Origin: Augochlora pura
Taxonomy: Eukaryota; Arthropoda; Insecta; Hymenoptera; Halictidae
Reading direction: 5' to 3'
Assembly (NCBI RefSeq): GCF_028453695.1
Contig: NC_135781.1
Coordinates: 30,379,640-30,443,639 of the forward strand
DNA: 64,000 nt
The translations under genes and the position numbers were made by a program. Within the stretch, counting starts at the first letter, position 1. Every line of letters begins with the position of its first letter. Below the pieces are notes generated by a model. That model saw only the letters and a list, made by a program, of their open reading frames with translations, did not search any database and was not told where the DNA came from. Shown piece by piece: positions 11,931-23,988 of the stretch.

Positions 11931-12510
11931 TAAAAATCATTGTCTTCAGGCGACGGTTCGCGGTAGACTAACGCCAGTTTTCCATAGCCCGGATTGTCGA
12001 TTCGACGCGACTCTAAGTAGCGAAGGCTCGAGGAACGTTAGCACAGGTCTGAGATCGCGTCAACGACGTCGAGAAACGCGTTCGTCGAATCGGGGGTGAC
12101 TGGCGTGGCGTCCAGCCCAGAGATGATAGTCCGTAATAGGATATTTCGAGTGGCAGGACCGTTTCTTTTATCGGTGCTCGCATTTAAATGCAAAGTATTA
12201 TTCAAATGGCAGGCTTCCTTTCCCTTGGCTGTCTCAGCTCGCCCTCTTCCTGTCCCTTATTGCTCTTTCTTGTTCCCTCGGCCCGGCCTCCCGCCACTTG
12301 CCACTTACTCTTCGCTCGTCTTGCTCCCTCATTCCTCCCCACCCTCGCCCACCTCCACCCATCCAGCTTTTTCTCCTAGTTCCCGGTCGCTCCCGCGATT
12401 CGATATCTTTTTCCGACGACCTCCAGCTCTTTCTCCATCTATCTAACCGCTTGACTCTCTCGCTCTCGCTCTCTCTCTCTCGCTTTCTCGCTCTATCTGT
12501 CTTTCTCTCA

Positions 12511-12550
<40 letters not shown>

Positions 12551-13394
12551 CTGACTCACTCACTGGCTCGCTCTCCGTTCGGCGCTCTCTTCCGCGCGGC
12601 TGAGACGCCCCTGGGACAAGAGGCTTCATTTCCTGATATTCAAATGCGCTCAAACATCATACCCGGCCATCGTGCGGCCCACGGAGCCCGCCCCGCCGCG
12701 GTTTCCGCGCGGATAAGCCGCTCGAACGGCCGCACGGGGTCCCTCGGTGCACACGGTCCCGGTCGTGGGTGCGCCGGGGCGGTGTGCGGTGCATCCGACG
12801 GGACCCCCCGGGTTGGTGCACCTTCGTCGCCCGGTTGCGACGCCGCCACCGGCATACCAGCCAGCTGCAGCCGGCGCGAGCCCCTGGAAATGCAAATCGC
12901 CGCCGAGAGAGCAACGGTTATGAAATCGTAAGGGACGCGATCTCCTCTTTTCGGACGTCGCGGAACCCCTTCTCCTCCATCTACCCCCTATCTCCGCTCT
13001 ACGATCTCGGCGCGCGGCGCTTCTCTCGCCGTCCAGGGCCGCCCGCAATCACGATGGGAATATTTTTGCGCCGCGGTTTCGAGGAGAATATTAAAACCGG
13101 ATATCGGGAAACGATGCTCGAAAGCTGCGGCCTAGCGTCCGACTTCGAATCTGGGTGAGAATAATTCCCCCTACGGGGAACTTTCTCGAACGACGGCCGG
13201 GGGATTAAAGTGGCCGAGCCGGCGTGCGATCACGAATTTAGATTACCGACGGAAATAATGAACTTACGGATGTACGACTTTCGACCCCTTGACGTACGAT
13301 TTTTCTTCGTAGTTGCGAGCACGAGCACATATTACGGTGTAATAATTTCTTAGATGGAAAAGAAGAGATATTTATTAAATTTGTCTGCATTTAC
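11931..13394. other. Non-coding sequence, no gene seen
   Basis: GC-rich, CpG-rich sequence around a CT-rich zone at 12452-12549, becoming AT-rich after 13310. Frames at 12640-13050 are open on both strands because of base composition. No protein family was recognised. Confidence 0.5.
12452..12549. repeat. Interrupted (CT)n tract
   Basis: Nearly 100 bases of CT with TTTCT and ATCT interruptions, ending in about 36 bases of pure CT. The complement is a long GAGA tract. Confidence 0.9.
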
Positions 13395-13838
13395 TTAACC
13401 CCTTGAACTGTAATAACGAGTCAGACTCGTGATACAGATTTCATGCAAGATTTAATAAGTATTAACATTAATTTTTTCTACACCGAAATAAAACTAAACT
13501 CTTCTGTAATGAAAGTATAGGAACACACAGTCTGATCCTATTAAGAAAAATTATTAATCACGAATAAGTGCCAATCGTCATAGTAAACTAGGAAGCGAAA
13601 CTAGGAATATTGCAATAAAAATGAATTTTCAAGATTGGCCAGAAATTAGTGTCACCCATATTTGGGTCACGCGGCGCTCAACGTGTTAAATACCAAGGGG
13701 TTAAATGGTTAAATAGCAATGACAAGAAGATAGAATTTTATTCCGGCTTAAAAGAACGGATTAACATTTATACTTAACATGATATTAATAGAAATCTCTA
13801 TAACGAGCCAGACTCGTCAAAATACGACAAGGGGTTAA
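13395..13838. mobile_element. Family B TTAA element with long inverted repeats
   Basis: 444 bases with TTAACCCCTTG at both ends in opposite orientation. Similarity between the arms continues inward about 130-150 bases by eye. Each arm carries a subterminal palindrome: ACGAGTCAGACTCGT, perfect about a central A, at 13416-13430, and ACGAGCCAGACTCGT at 13803-13817. A further CCAAGGGGTTAA end occurs inside at 13693-13704, beside a stretch with TGTCACCCATATTTGGGTCA, suggesting an inner insertion or a composite. No coding capacity. Confidence 0.65.
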
Positions 13839-16465
13839 ACTAAAAAACGATCGCTTCTCGGACGACTCCTCTTCTCTTCTCTCGCTCAAAATTCGAGCGT
13901 ATCAGCGCGGCGTTGGTTTCCAGCTTCATTCGATTTCCTGATCAGAAATAAATCACGGATTTGATGTATTCATGGTAGAATCGAATAAGCGTATTACAGA
14001 GCGGAAGAGAGAGAGAGCCGAAGGTTTTAAGACGCTTTTGATACGGTTTCTAGTTTATTGAAATTGTCGTGGATAAATATATATTCCTGGAGAATCGTTG
14101 TTCCGTAGAAACGATGTAAATGTTATTCATTTTGCAGAATGGTTCGCGGTTTGAATATAAATATTTTTTGGGGAGGAATGACATTTTGATACGCTTTAAC
14201 GTGGCCTCTTTCGTGGCGCCGAAATAGACCGGTGTTCCTATTATCGTCGAAACGAGGATCCAGTGCTATTAACTCTCTGAATCCACCGAGCAGTAATGCG
14301 GCTGACGAGGGATGCTTCGCAAGAATGACAGAGCTGAATTTATTTAATCCTTTCGTCATTTGTATTACAAATTTATTCAATTATTCTCTGTAAAAATGTC
14401 TTTATAATTCTAACAATAGGACTGAATCCATTGAAACCTTCTGTCAATTTTGTTACGAATTTATTCAATTATTTTCTAAAAAAATGTCTTTACAATTCTA
14501 ACAATTTGCAGACAATTAACGTCATTTTGACCGACATGAGAGATTCAAAGTCAACTCATTCGCCGCATCAATGACCAGAACTATCTCCATTCTAACATTT
14601 TCTTAAAACAATAATCACTTTTACTCGAATTCAAGAGAATGGGATAACATTCGTGCTTAACAAGTTGCTCCTGGAAATCTCCGTCACGAGGCAGAGCGGC
14701 CGAAGAGCACGGAAGGGATTAAGTTCAACTGCCGCCCGACCTCTTTCTTCGCCATCGGGACTCATCGTCGCTAAGATGTTAACAGTCGACTCCGAGGGAT
14801 CGAATGGCGAAATCCGAGGCGATCGCCGAGGTAGAACCGGTTCGGAAATCTGCGTGGCGGAATCCGCGCGCGCGCGCCGTTCCAGGACCCCATTGTTCGG
14901 GATCGGGGCGAATGAACCGGAAGAATCCGAGTAATCCTTTGGTCGTTAGCGGGGCCGGTTTAGCGGGAATCGGGAGCGGCATTCCCGGTAATCAAACGGA
15001 GGGCGAGAGAGGCTTGCGGAATCGATATGAACGGGATCCTCGCGAGCGTTTTTCGCGGAAGCGGTTCGCCGCGCCGGTTGCCCACTTTCCGCATTCTTCG
15101 CGAGTCTACGCGGCGCGCGAGCCGAACACTCGCGCACATTTTCCGTGTGCGCGGGGGCACCGGGCAGATTTATCTTACGCGGAAGACGCCGAGGCTGCAA
15201 CGAGAGAGGAGGCCACGTGAATTAGAGATGATTCGGGAGCGGAATCGTGCGTCGCAGGAGTGCCCGTTTCCGGTTGATCGTGCACGCCGTCCGGCAAAGG
15301 AAGAGAAACTCGTCGTCGAGATACGTCGTACAAGGAACAAATAAGACGGGAGCCGTCTGCCAAAGGGGGACGGCGTTGCGCGATCCCGACGAATCGAGGG
15401 GGGGTCGCATTGAATGTTGGATGAGACTGACGACGACAAATTGAAGGATCAAAGGCACCGGCGACCGACGCGCCGCGACGTATTGTTCGACGTCTGCTGG
15501 ACAACATCCAGCTAAGGATCGACGGGGAACCAGAAACAGCTATTAACGCGAAATTCGAATGCCAATATATTTTTCCTGATCGAAATCTCCGATTTTTAGC
15601 ATCTTAGTGATTTAATAATTGCTGTAAGAGAAAACACTGCATTTCACGTTCGATCTACACTTTCGATTACGAATTTTATATGCTCATGGCATAAAACATA
15701 ACCTTGACACAAGTAGCTGAAGTATATCTTAAGTATATATTAAACCTTGAGAAGAACTAAATAATATTGTTTCGCTATTTACAACTGATCACCATTATTA
15801 AATAATTTAATTTTATTTAATTTCCGTTTCTTACAATCCTCTCGTAAAATTTGTATTTCTCATAAAAATCCACGATCCTATCGAATATAATATTTTCTCA
15901 TAAATTCGCGAAAATCTGCGGTTCTTAGAAATCATTGCGAAATGAAGATTCTAAAATCGTGATAAAATTCTAAAATCCTAAACTTCGGCAATATCACGTC
16001 CAATCGTGCGAAGAATCGCGCTTTCGTCGATCGGTCCTTCTGTTGGTAGAAACACGGCAATAAATTCGTCCGCGGGAGTTCAAGAATAATTGCTTTGCGA
16101 TCCAGGCGAGATAAGCCAAGTCGGAATATTATTTGGGTAGCGTCCTGATTGCATTCCAACCCCCGGGAGCATCGGAACTTCTCGTCGAAAGACCTCGGGA
16201 CTTCGGGAAGTTTGAATTGTCGGAAGAAGCGCGAGATCCGTCCCCGTGTTCTTTCCGGAACTGGTAATCACGGGCAACGCTCGAATACGGACGGATCATA
16301 GAAATGCGGCACCCGTAAGCCGCTTCCGATTCCTAAATATTGTCTCGCGGTGTTATCCCGCGTAATTATGTAGTGGAAATATTTAAGCGGTTCGCTATAA
16401 TTATCTTGCGTAGGAGGGATGGTAATAATTGGAATTTGTGATAATTTTGAATATATAGAATATAT
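13839..16465. other. Non-coding sequence, no gene seen
   Basis: Mixed composition: AT-rich at 14330-14650 and 15540-16000, GC-rich at 14660-15520 and 16000-16330. The GC-rich block at 14800-15500 is open in several frames on both strands, so none stands out. A GAATTTATTCAATTATT motif occurs twice near 14368 and 14456 with similar surroundings (ATTTGT/TTTTGT before, AAAAATGTCTTTA after), a small diverged duplication spaced about 85 bases. Confidence 0.5.
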
Positions 16466-16748
16466 TCTTGAAGTTATTTAGAGTAACTTTTTCCTTTATA
16501 AACATTTTCTCCGAGGCTTTGTTAACGAGTTATTAATGAAAAACGCTGACTAATGAGAGACAAGCTCAGTTGGCGTGAGATGACTCAGCCAGTCGGCGGA
16601 ACTGGGCTTTGCCCGCTCGTTGACTCGGCCGTCCTGCGCCAGCAGAGCTCGCCTCTCATTGGTCACTGTTTTTCGTTAATAACTCGTTAACAACGCCTCG
16701 GAGATAATTTTTATAAAGGAAAAAATTGCTTCAAATGGTCTCAGGAAC
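16466..16748. mobile_element. Family C hairpin element (foldback MITE)
   Basis: Two 72-base arms, 16488-16559 and 16653-16724, are reverse complements with seven mismatches counted by eye; weaker similarity continues outward to about 16466 and 16748. The 93-base loop is GC-rich and differs from the loop of the second copy at 40772-41039. There is no TTAA border and no coding capacity. The family has no clear superfamily assignment; a transcript would fold into long double-stranded RNA. Confidence 0.75.
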
Positions 16749-17737
16749 CCTTTAATTTCTTATTATAATTTTTAAAGCACTTTGTATATTTCAAAACCTT
16801 AACCTAAAAAGTAAGAAGTTAATAAAAATCCAAGACTTCTGGTAACCAGCTGTGTCTCATAATAAAATAGATATTAAATTCTGAAAAAAATGTTCGAGGT
16901 TCATAAAGTGATTGAACTGTTTTATGTTTATGGGATATACAATCGTCGCGAAATGTCCCCTGATTTGTTCCAGCCCCCATCACGGAACAGGTGGGAAACC
17001 AAAGGGGACACTCCGCGATCGACGCGAAGCGGTAAAGATTTTATTCAATATCCCCGGACCGCGCGGACTTCGGAGCTTATTCGAGCGGCCGCCGTCGCGT
17101 TACGGGTCTGCTTTTCATACAAACGCGGTTCTCGAAGGCCTCGTCAGCGTTGATGAAAAAAGCCCGGGACCACGATACGGCCCGAAAGATCGCGCACGAG
17201 GAAATGGAAGATAAAGACCGACGGGGAAACGGCGCACGGATGAACGCGGAATTTCCAGCTGACCTTATTAACCCGTTCTAAAACGGCGCCCACGGATTCC
17301 GTGGACCGTTTCGCTTTTTACCGTCCGCGACCTCTGATTCCCTTCGATCCCCCCGCGCGCGCGCGCGCGAGCGCGCCCGCCCCCTCCGTCGGTTGCATAA
17401 CCCGGAGAAAGTCTCCGACCGGGGCTCTTTGACTCTAAATCGAATATTTGCGCGGAACTTCCTCCGGCGAGGAACATCCCTTATTAAATTCCTACATGTA
17501 TGCAACGGGACTTTCTCCAACAATTTTTAATAGCGGAACCTTGACGTAAGAGTCGTGCACCGTTCATCTTTTGTATTTTTCTCGCTATTATTCTGTCCTT
17601 TGAGAACTATCGTCTGCAGGTTGACGAGATTCGGGGTGTACTACATCTTATCAATTAATTAATTTTGCAAACAATTCATTTAATTTTGTAAGTAATGAAA
17701 AATCATTTGTTTCCCTATCATTTAAGTCTGGTAATCA
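16749..17737. other. Non-coding sequence, no gene seen
   Basis: AT-rich to 16890, GC-rich at 16960-17480, then AT-rich. A CG-alternating run lies at 17354-17369. Open frames around 16890-17210 overlap in two phases and show no recognisable protein. Confidence 0.5.
17354..17369. repeat. (CG)n alternating run
   Basis: Sixteen bases of alternating C and G, preceded by a short C run. Alternating CG favours left-handed DNA; function is unknown. Confidence 0.8.
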
Positions 17738-17967
17738 TTAAAACCCTTTGCAATCGAGACTATTTTAATTTCAAAATGAAGATATTTGTTTAACATACAA
17801 TATTTCCATTTGATATGATTGTTTTTATTTGATCACGTGTGAAATTGTATACTTGTACAAGATTTCTATGATTTGACAATTTATCGAATTTAATATTGTA
17901 AAAATTCTTCTGAAAGCAGTGCGGCTTCTAGCGTCGCCTTAGGCGCTGCTCGAGTGCAAAGGGTTAA
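17738..17967 (+). mobile_element. Family A TTAA element
   Basis: The left end reads TTAAAACCCTTTGCAATCGA, with two extra A after TTAA; the right end is CTCGAGTGCAAAGGGTTAA. The interior shares TTTTAA and ATATTTCCATTTGATATGAT-like words with the copy at 47839-48162. The length is 230 bases with no coding capacity. The altered left junction suggests an old insertion. Confidence 0.7.
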
Positions 17968-19721
17968 TATAGTCCATCGAGGATAGAGATAAAAGACTCT
18001 TCTATCGGAATACTTATTTCTGTAATATCCAGACGGAAAATATTCTGTTATCGAAACATTTCATTTAATTTCTCTACTTCGCGATAACGTGCTTGAATAA
18101 TACAATTAATTAATACATAACAGAATAACCGGATACCAAGATATCGTATAAAATAAACATCCGAACAAAGAGAGCCTCTCCAGCGCTTTAAAACATCCAC
18201 GTCCGCAAAGAGTCGACCAATTTGCATCGCAAACGAAAACATGATCACTTCATCATCGCGCGTTTTGCCGTGCGTAAAACTACTCCGTCGCCGCGCCGAT
18301 CAATTGTTTCTCCTGTTTCGCGATGAACGACCGAACCGATCCAACCGAGCCTTCCTCGATGGAGTTGTTCGGACCCGGAAGAATTATACGGCAGCGATGC
18401 AAATGTCGGGACACAGCGGTTTATTTATTAACAGCTTCGAGCGAGTGTCTTTTCCACGGGTGGCCGACCGTCCCATGGAAATTCCGGCACCATATTTCGC
18501 GACGGCGGCGTCGGTGGGGCGAGGCCGAAGCGATGCGAGGATCGTCTTGCGGGTCTGTGCGGGACAAAAGTTTTTCCTCGCAAGACGTAATTAATAATCC
18601 TGAATGCGCGCGCGCGCGCGCGCGGAGACACGACACAATGGTAACACCGAGCTATTCTCGGCACGGACATAATGGAGGGGTCCCTCCCCCTCCTCCCAGA
18701 AAACACGGGGCGAGTGTCACCCGGCCGTCCGTCCGTCCTCCCCGTGCGCCCGCCCACGCCCGCGCGCACAAACACGCCGGGGCGTGTTTCACAGCGGAAG
18801 CGGGCCGGGCTGCGGCACAGTGGCACGCTTTTACGCAAATTGCCGCGCAATATTCGCACTAGCTTTAAACCAAATTCATAACGCTGGACAAACTGCATCC
18901 TCGAAGTATTAAGGCATTAAAGTAATTGTTTGCAGTCGCGGATAATACGAGCGAACCGGACGCGGAACGCGAATAATTAATTAATGCGCCCCGGCCTGAA
19001 TAACGACGTCGCGGGATATTCTTGCGAGAGCAGCGACTCTCCTCCTTGTTCTTCGCCCTTCGCTCCTCCGCGCGCCCTCCCCCCCTCGTTCCAGAGTCCC
19101 TCCGTTCCCGCACCCTCTCGTTAACCCTTTTCCACGCCGTTGATCCCGGCGGCGGAGAGGGAGGGGGGAGAGGGAGAGGCGAGGAGAACTGCGAGAAAGT
19201 CTACTCCCGGCGGAGCGGGATCGCTGGTAAATTGTTGCGCAATAAATTGCGCCGGAATAGTCTTCCGCGAAACGGCGGCGTTATGGGATTTAATTAAAAT
19301 GCTGATAAAAACCGGGCCGACCACGTTTAAACGGCACACGCTCGGGGGATGCGTGTGCAAACACGCGAGTACGCCGCGATTACGATGCGGATTTCACATA
19401 GAATTCGCTTCGTCGCGATCTCTTAGGGGTGGAGCTTGAATTTGACATCGTCGGTGTATCGTGATTAGACGATGCGTTTGTTCTCAGCTGCGGAATTGTT
19501 AATGTGATACAGTATATTATATTTCTTGTTTTTATATTGCACTTTTAAAAAACGTAATAAAGTACTCCTGAACTACTCACTGCAATAACAAGGTCCAATT
19601 GTTACATTTTCAAAATCCTTGCAAATTTCCTACACGTATACGCATATTCCGTTTCTCAAATGTAATTATTCTGTATTGGTTTTCCAAACCACCAACATTT
19701 TAATTGTTACGCCAGAATATC
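17968..19721. other. Non-coding sequence, no gene seen
   Basis: AT-rich to 18240, GC-rich at 18240-19440, then AT-rich. A (GC)n run lies at 18606-18622. A purine-rich GGAGAGGGAGGGGGGAGA-type patch lies at 19153-19185. The frames in the GC-rich block are mutually overlapping and unrecognised. Confidence 0.5.
18606..18622. repeat. (GC)n alternating run
   Basis: Seventeen bases of alternating G and C, among the longest such runs in the window, in GC-rich sequence. Confidence 0.8.
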
Positions 19722-19886
19722 ACAAAATTTCCTAAAATTGAAATATTTTATTTCGCGAAATTTTCCTAATATTAAAATCTCTTATTTAGTAATATTTTCC
19801 TACAATATAATTAAAATATTTCATTTAGTGATATTTTCCTAAAATTAAAATATTTTATTCAGTGAAATTTATTTACATTAAAATTG
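19722..19886. repeat. About 33-base AT-rich tandem array
   Basis: Five diverged units, each containing a TTTCCTAAAATTAAAATATT-like core followed by TTTAGTGA. Spacing is 33-39 bases owing to small indels. It fills the right half of an AT-rich valley. Confidence 0.75.
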
Positions 19887-21262
19887 AAAAGTCAACTATT
19901 CTACTAGATTTAACTATAGCTGACACTCGACTATTCTTCGATTCTCTTCCGGGATCAACTCAACGACCAGCATCGCACAGGTGTCGGTGGCATCGCACCT
20001 GTGGCGTGATCCGTCCGTGACGCTATTTCGGGGGGTGCGACCGTGCGAAAGATGGCACGGGATCTGAGTCCGTTCGGTCGTCTCGGACGAAATGATTCCG
20101 CGAGCAATAAGCATCGCGAACGGCGCGCTCCGGGATCGGTTCCCACGGGGAATTAGGGGCGGGGTGAACACAGAGAGTGAGAAGGCCGGATGCGAAAGCG
20201 CGATATTCTGGTGGGAGGCGCGGGATCTCCGGGCCTCGGACGAGATAACGCGAAATGGAGAAAGACGGATGAGTCTGTTAGCGATGAAAATAATAGCGGC
20301 GCGAGTGTCGAGCCGTGGGGTTGGGCCGGGGTGTCCGGGAGTGGTGCTCTTGGAGGGTGAGAAGGAGCTCTGTAAAAGAGACATAGAGAAAGAGAGAGAG
20401 AGAGAGAACGCGAGCCGACGCGAAAGAAACAAAGAAAGAGAAAGGGAGACAGAGGGGGGACAACGCCTCGGTGCCGGGAAAAGTGCAAGAACCGGGACTC
20501 TTCCGGCGAAAAGAGTGCGAGGGTGGCGTAAGGGTGGCGGAGGGTGACGGGGGCGGATCGGCCCGCTGCGCTGGCACGTTGAAAGCCGAGGAATAAGTTG
20601 GGGTGATAAATCGGCGAGTCTCGCGAAAAGCGAGAACACGACTGCTCTACGTGTACGAAACGAGCCGAGGACCGGGCACCCTACCGAGAGTTGGCGGGGG
20701 TGGGGCGTGCGGGCCGGGAACAGGCCGGGGGACGGGACGGCTCCTCCGTGCTGAACACGAGGAAACGGTTACTGCCGTAGGAAGCTGGGACAGGGTTCGA
20801 CGGAATGCGAACCTTTTCCGGTCAACGTCTTCACGTTCTCACCCTTCGCGCCCCGGCCAGGAGGTGACTAACAAATTCGTTGGGGTAACCGCGTTTACGT
20901 GCAGAGTCCCGCACGGGGGATGATAGAAAATTGCTGAACGAAGAAGGTATTTCTGGTCCGGGGAATTTCGAACGCTATTTCCTGCGCTAGTCGGTTTAGT
21001 GGTCAGAAATAGAATGCGGCTGTCTTTCTTGGAAGGAATTGTGTCGTTCTAATAATTGAACAAAACTATCATCGTGGTTTCGCTGCTATGGAAAAGAACG
21101 AGAGAAGGAGTAATTTAGGTTATGTTTGTATCGCTAAGAGAATCTTAGCATCCTCGATCGTCAGCGATGAAAAACGTGTTGGAGCGGATGCGACAAAATA
21201 TTTCAGTGTGAATGTCGAATAAGGGTCTGTGTTACATTTTCGACCCTTTGATATATCGCGGT
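19887..21262. other. Non-coding sequence, no gene seen
   Basis: GC-rich from 19960 to 20930, containing a GA tract at 20384-20408. The longest frame of the window, 241 codons on the minus strand (19914-20639), lies here. It is Ser/Leu-rich where it crosses the GA tract, has no recognisable domain, and competes with open frames on the plus strand, so it is not annotated as a gene. Confidence 0.5.
20384..20408. repeat. (GA)n microsatellite
   Basis: About 25 bases of GA-rich dinucleotide repeat, flanked by imperfect GAAAGA-type purine sequence to about 20455. Confidence 0.8.
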
Positions 21263-21492
21263 TTAACCCTTAGAGTACGAAGTGGGGGGACTTTAGGCCC
21301 CCCAAGATTACTTTTACTGTAATAACTTTGTAAATAATTTCTTTCTCTCTTATTCCCTTTAGGTAGTCGAGTTCTATTGTAAACTCTGTATAAATACTTA
21401 TTACTAGCATTCTAATATTAATTTATTTATAATTATAAGGTAAGTTTTTTTTTTATAAGGAAAAAATTACTCTAAATCACCTTAAGAACCCC
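21263..21492. mobile_element. Lone TTAA terminus and family C fragment
   Basis: TTAACCCTTAGAGTACGA at 21263 resembles the TTAA-element termini but no partner end was found. It is followed by six G, eight other bases and six C that can pair. At 21445-21492 the sequence matches the outer right arm of family C (TATAAGGAAAAAATTACTC and the AAGAACCCC edge). Just beyond, near 21518, is TGATACACCCTGTATA, a word found at ends of mariner-like elements; that link is inference. Confidence 0.45.
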
Positions 21493-23031
21493 TCTGTTCC
21501 CAGAGTTACAATAATTTTGATACACCCTGTATACTATTATACTACATTATATACCCTGTTGCAATGAGACAAAATAATTCAGGAGGACAATGAAAACAAT
21601 TTTTTCATAAAAGATGAAGTACAATAAATTTTATATTTTAGGTTTTATGAAATGAGATAACTATGTGCAAGATATATGACTTCTAAACAAAGTCTACAGA
21701 TGAAATAAGTATATGAAATATAAAAATGAACATAGACAATTCTTCCATAAGTTAAGATCGACTACTGATGCAATATTTATAATTAACATATACTAGAGCG
21801 ATCTAAAAAATGTATAGTATCATAATGTGCTATTGATTGAAGGGATGGTCACTCGCGCAGGTAAAACGCGCGTTCGGCACCGAACCAGAAACCGGCGCCC
21901 AGTCCCGGGTCTATTAATGATTAATAGCGACTTTCGTCTTGGCAAAGTATTTCGCAAATGGAGTCGTGAAACATGCCCCTCGTCGGGGGCGAAGTCTCCG
22001 GAGAGCCGCCCGAGGGTTTCGGGATCGTGCTTTACGGCCCCCAACGGCGCCGGAACTTCCAAAAAATGCAAATTAATGTAATGTGTTTGGGGTCTGCCGA
22101 GAGTGAACACGGTTTATATCAGCGCGCGCGCGTGGTTCTCGGGTCGCGTTTGTTCGTGATCCCCAAAAGCGATGGAATCGTCGCCCAGCCACGGCAAAAA
22201 TAAGCCGACGAATCCGCATTCTTCGAAATGTTTTATTAATATCGTTGGAACCGCGGCTGATCAATTCGACATTACATTCTCGTTTAAACATCTCCAACCT
22301 GGATAATCTTAGCTCCTCATTCACCTCTTTGTATAATTAATGCAAGCTCAATATATTTGTATGCATGATTCATTCTATACGTGGCGCCGTAGAGCGAAGT
22401 AAACTGGGGAAAGTGAACTGATGCCTGCGACAAATGAGATGGAATATCACCGACTCGTTTCAATCATCCAAACTTTTAAGAATCTCGCGGTGTTCGGGTA
22501 TTAAAATGATATTCCAGTCGAATCAAAAACTTCGGTCGGAAATTGAGCGGGTATTCCAGGATGCATGGCGCTTTTTTTAGCTTCTTCGAAATGTAACTTC
22601 AATAACTTTGAGAACCCGGCTTCCATACGTACATTTTCCAAACCACAATCTTTAAGGAAATTTAAAATGTAGTCAAGTATTCCAAAGAACTCTCCATTTG
22701 CGAAAAGTTAAAATAATTCCTTAGAAGCAACCCGAATTTAATGCACTGATCCACGAACGTTCTTCGTTTTAAAAATCTTCGAAATATTTCGCGGACGGGA
22801 CACTGCGGTCCACTTTGCCCAGCGCTCTCCGTTAAAAAATGGTTAGAGACCTTAAAGAGGCCGCGCGTCGCTCGGAGAGGTGTGGAGAGCAAACGAGGTT
22901 GTCTTCCAGAGGTCGGCGCCACTTAACGACTCGCCGGCCCGCGCTAATTAACCATGAATATTTGAAGCATCGCGGGCCGACCCGACTGGCCCGGCTCGCG
23001 ATTCTTCGGTTCGGAAGTTCGCCAATATTTC

Positions 23032-23032
23032 A

Positions 23033-23070
<38 letters not shown>
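23032..23070. repeat. (GA)n microsatellite
   Basis: About 39 bases of GA dinucleotide repeat with one AAA interruption. Confidence 0.9.
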
Positions 23071-23071
<1 letters not shown>

Positions 23072-23337
23072 CTCACCCCTGCAGAATCCCCGTTATTCCT
23101 GACCAGTCGGCGAAGATACGTTCTCCTCCGAGGCACTTGATACTTCGCGTCGACAAGTAGGTCGACCCGGTAAGCATATTCCTTTGGTACTAACCTGCAA
23201 CAGAATAATTAATTGTTTGTCAGGGGAGTCGGATTCATTTCGTGCTATTAGGTTCAATCGTAACTAGACTGCGGATGTTTGCGCTAGCCCGCTGTGGAAT
23301 TCCGGGGGTATAAGCGGACGTTTAGCTCGTTTACACT

Positions 23338-23352
23338 GCGCGCGCGCGCGCG
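23338..23352. repeat. (CG)n alternating run
   Basis: Fifteen bases of alternating C and G in otherwise mixed sequence. Confidence 0.75.
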
Positions 23353-23715
23353 GTACGAGGCAGTTTGTAAAATTCTATTGTGGGCTAATCTGTCCGGCGA
23401 ACGATCGCATAAGCTGCGTGCCGGTTCTAATGATCGCTATTTAATACCGCGAATGGTATTATCCTAAACGAGCTGTTTTACTGCTTGGCACGCACACACG
23501 TTACCGAACACGATTATAGCATTCGTTCTATAGCTTTTTTAGCAGAGTGACATATCAGATTTCGTGGAAGAGACATTTGTCTAATTTATAAATTATATAT
23601 TTATTTATCTTTTATTTACTTCCAAAAACGAAAGCGTAATAGGTCAGTCGAACTAAAACTTAAATGTTGTATGGTTCTAAAGAACAATATTGACCTCGCA
23701 GAACAAGATATTGTA

Positions 23716-23988
23716 TTAACCCTTTATTCACGAAACTATTTTCATTATATTTTAAATATATTTTCTGATCTCTTTTAGTTATATTTGATATGATTTATTG
23801 CGATTTATGTACATGATATTGAGCTCATTATTAATTACAGTACATGTTGTTTGAACAAACTGTATATATAAACGAGTCTGATGCTATTACAGTTATATTC
23901 AGAAATATATTAATATTAATATTCAAATATTAATATTCAGAAATTTTTAGTGGCGCTCTAGAGTCGCCACTGGAGTGCAAAGGGTTAA
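23716..23988 (+). mobile_element. Family A TTAA element
   Basis: 273 bases bounded by TTAA. The left end TTAACCCTTTATTCACGA is diverged; the right end GAGTCGCCACTGGAGTGCAA plus AGGGTTAA is close to the family consensus, including the inner GAGTCGCCAC word. The interior is AT-rich, with an ATTAATATT-rich patch near 23909. No coding capacity. Confidence 0.7.

Larger units (their letters stand above)
21541..23715. other. Non-coding sequence, no gene seen
   Basis: AT-rich to 21840, mixed to 22800, GC-rich to 23500. It contains a GA tract and a (CG)n run. No coding or RNA gene signal was recognised. Confidence 0.5.

Noticed and set aside
19914..20639. 241-codon minus-strand open frame, the longest in the window
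   Set aside because: It is Ser/Leu/Pro/Arg-rich, crosses a GA microsatellite, has no recognisable domain, and plus-strand frames are open over the same DNA.
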